The position numbers were made by a program, and so were the translations under genes. Below the pieces are notes generated by a model. The model did no database searches, was not told where the DNA came from, and saw only the letters and a list, made by a program, of their open reading frames with translations. 13,871 nt of DNA from an uncultured delta proteobacterium (GTDB taxonomy: Bacteria > Myxococcota_A > Polyangia > Polyangiales > Polyangiaceae), in the NCBI GenBank assembly GCA_903858055.1, contig CAIOHM010000404.1, positions 1 through 13,871 on the forward strand. Direction: 5' to 3'. Position 1 is the first letter of the stretch. Every line of letters begins with the position of its first letter. Positions 12,899-13,871 of this stretch are shown piece by piece.

Positions 12899-13566
12899 AG
12901 CTCTTCCTCGCGGGCGCCACGGGCGCGGTCGGCTCGCTCCTCTTGCCGCTGGCGGAAGCGAGCGGCCACGCGGTCGTTCCCCACGTGCGCCCGAGGAGCG
13001 CCGCCAAGTCCCGGCTCGCCCAGCACCCGAACGCCTGCATCGCCGACCTCGGCGACACGGAGGCGATCTCCGCCGCCATGCGTGGCTGCGGCGCCGCCGT
13101 GTGCCTCGTGGGCACCATGAGGAGCCGCTTCTCCAGCGGCGACAGCTACGAGGCGAGCGACATCGGCGCGGTGCGCGAGGTGGTCACCGCCGCGAAGCTC
13201 GCCGGCGTGCCGCGCGTGGTCCTGCTCTCGAGCCTCGGCGCGGGCGGCCTGGGCGCCTACCTCCAGGCAAAAGGCGAGGCGGAGCGCATCGTGCGCGCGA
13301 GCGGCCTCGCCTACGCCATCGCGCGCCCCGGTGCCTTCGCATCCCCGGAAGACGCCCCGCAGGGACTCCACGGCGCCCGTCACTTCCCGGGCTTTGGCAA
13401 AGCGTTCTTCGCGGGCCTCGGCGCGGTCGGGCTCGAAGGCTTCGCGCACCGCTACGGCCCCATGCCCCTCGACGTGCTCGCGCGGGCCCTCCTCCGCGCC
13501 GCCGAGGGCCGCGCCGACGGCTGCATTCTACACGGAGACGACCTCCAGCGCCTCGCCGCGAGCTGA
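12895..13566 (+). CDS. atypical SDR / NAD(P)-binding oxidoreductase-like protein
   Basis: This 223-residue protein begins VKLFLAGATGAVGSLLLPLA, a Rossmann dinucleotide motif GxxGxxG (Gly7, Gly10, Gly13). His-Val-Arg-Pro-Arg at 30-34 places basic residues where atypical SDRs bind the NADP phosphate. LLSSLGAGG (110-118) and YLQAKGEAE, with Tyr122 and Lys126 in YxxxK spacing, match the active-site region of the NmrA/NAD(P)H-binding group. ARPGAF (143-148) is the usual following segment. It may be an oxidoreductase or a redox-sensing protein; substrate unknown. The GTG start overlaps the speA stop (GTGA), so the two are translationally coupled. It has no recognised role in polyamine synthesis, so the link to speA is by position only. 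Confidence 0.86.
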   Translation: MKLFLAGATGAVGSLLLPLAEASGHAVVPHVRPRSAAKSRLAQHPNACIADLGDTEAISAAMRGCGAAVCLVGTMRSRFSSGDSYEASDIGAVREVVTAAKLAGVPRVVLLSSLGAGGLGAYLQAKGEAERIVRASGLAYAIARPGAFASPEDAPQGLHGARHFPGFGKAFFAGLGAVGLEGFAHRYGPMPLDVLARALLRAAEGRADGCILHGDDLQRLAAS

Positions 13567-13597
13567 GCGAGCCGCAGCCTCGCCCTTCTCTCTGCTG

Positions 13598-13635
13598 TCC
13601 CTCCTCTCTCTTCTCTTCCCTTTCTCTCTTTTCTC
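13598..13635 (+). terminator. 38-nt all-pyrimidine tract, candidate Rho-dependent termination region
   Basis: From 13598 to 13635 the plus strand has only C and T, and with two G interruptions the tract begins at 13583. It lies 17-70 nt after the last stop codon of the speA operon. C-rich, G-poor, unstructured RNA is what Rho loads onto, and no intrinsic terminator is present here. Termination is inferred. Confidence 0.4.
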
Positions 13636-13704
13636 ATCGTCCGCCGTGCTCGTGAGCCTCACGCGGCCCGCGAAGGGTGGCGCACCGGAGCGGGGCTTGG
13701 GGGC

Positions 13705-13713
13705 CTTGCGGAG
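13705..13713 (+). repeat. CTTGCGGAG copy 3
   Basis: Part of CCTTGCGGAG at 13704-13713, first of a tandem pair with a 17-bp period in the terminal intergenic region. The 12-mer GGCCTTGCGGAG at 13702-13713 equals that in the speA leader. Confidence 0.5.
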
Positions 13714-13721
13714 GAGGGCAC

Positions 13722-13730
13722 CTTGCGGAG
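13722..13730 (+). repeat. CTTGCGGAG copy 4
   Basis: Part of CCTTGCGGAG at 13721-13730, second member of the tandem pair. Confidence 0.5.
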
Positions 13731-13775
13731 TCCGAGCGCGCGGCCGGGGCGTCGTGCGTGCGACCCCCCTTGGCC

Positions 13776-13804
13776 GTGCTCGTCCCTCCGGCGTGGGCGA
13801 GCAC
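13776..13804. other. strong hairpin in the terminal intergenic region
   Basis: GTGCTCG-t-CCC, loop TCCGGCGT, GGG-CGAGCAC gives a 10-bp perfect stem with one bulged T. No U tract follows on either strand, so it is not a standard terminator. It could be part of a dispersed repeat or a structured RNA. Confidence 0.4.
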
Positions 13805-13871
13805 CGGGCACGCGCGATCCTGCACGCGAAGCGAAGGTGGGTACGAAGCAAGCGTGGGGCCCCACCGGAGC

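Larger units (their letters stand above)
13567..13871. other. 305-bp region without a convincing gene
   Basis: Both strands are open in several frames but give only Arg/Pro/Ala-rich low-complexity translations typical of GC-rich noncoding DNA. It contains a pyrimidine tract, a strong hairpin at 13776-13804, the smaller inverted repeat GTCG-N6-CGAC near 13751-13764, two CCTTGCGGAG copies, and CACCGGAGC at both 13683-13691 and 13863-13871. The repeat content suggests a dispersed intergenic element rather than a gene. Confidence 0.55.

Noticed and set aside
13634..13865. Minus-strand small open frames at the right edge as genes
   Set aside because: Overlapping frames all give Arg/Pro/Ser low-complexity peptides, with no ribosome site or recognisable domain, and the DNA is repeat-rich.

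Overview
This is a very GC-rich bacterial window with strong third-position G/C preference in every real gene. It looks chromosomal and most like a myxobacterium (Myxococcota, Polyangia-type). The pointers are a large outer-membrane protein resembling the myxobacterial TIGR04551 family, two Cys- or Gly-rich lipoproteins of a type common there, a regulator with a histone-like Lys/Ala tail, and a class III-like PHA synthase. This assignment is inference. I saw no mobile element, CRISPR array, tRNA or rRNA.

Left block (1-1462, minus strand): the first 39 codons of an SDR dehydrogenase cut by the window edge, a small phasin-like protein, and the polyhydroxyalkanoate (PHA) regulator PhaR. PhaR ends in a clear intrinsic terminator. 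The phasin has its own promoter candidate surrounded by TGC-rich sites.

Central block (1762-9245, plus strand): seven genes that are overlapping or closely spaced. In order they are a Cys-rich lipoprotein, an alpha/beta-hydrolase lipoprotein, a beta-barrel outer-membrane protein, a paralogue of the first lipoprotein, a short PhaE-like protein, a long-chain acyl-CoA synthetase and a PHA synthase (PhaC). A TTGACC-N16-TATGCT promoter candidate lies between phaR and this block, overlaps the phaR promoter candidate, and carries a TGCGACGCA site at its -10. The gene order suggests a surface-to-granule pathway: ester cleavage at the envelope, uptake, CoA activation, then polymerisation. This pathway is a hypothesis and is the main point of interest. 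An exported beta-class carbonic anhydrase follows on the same strand, behind a hairpin that covers its start.

Right block (10067-13871): a tandem-XRE regulator on the minus strand faces away from a biosynthetic arginine decarboxylase (speA). SpeA is translationally coupled to a small NAD(P)-binding protein. The 300-bp divergent region holds several inverted and direct repeats and a leader with mutually exclusive hairpins. The last 305 bases have no convincing gene: they hold a 38-nt all-pyrimidine run, a strong hairpin, and two copies of CCTTGCGGAG. The core of that motif, CTTGCGGAG, also occurs in the speA leader and the phasin leader, always outside genes.
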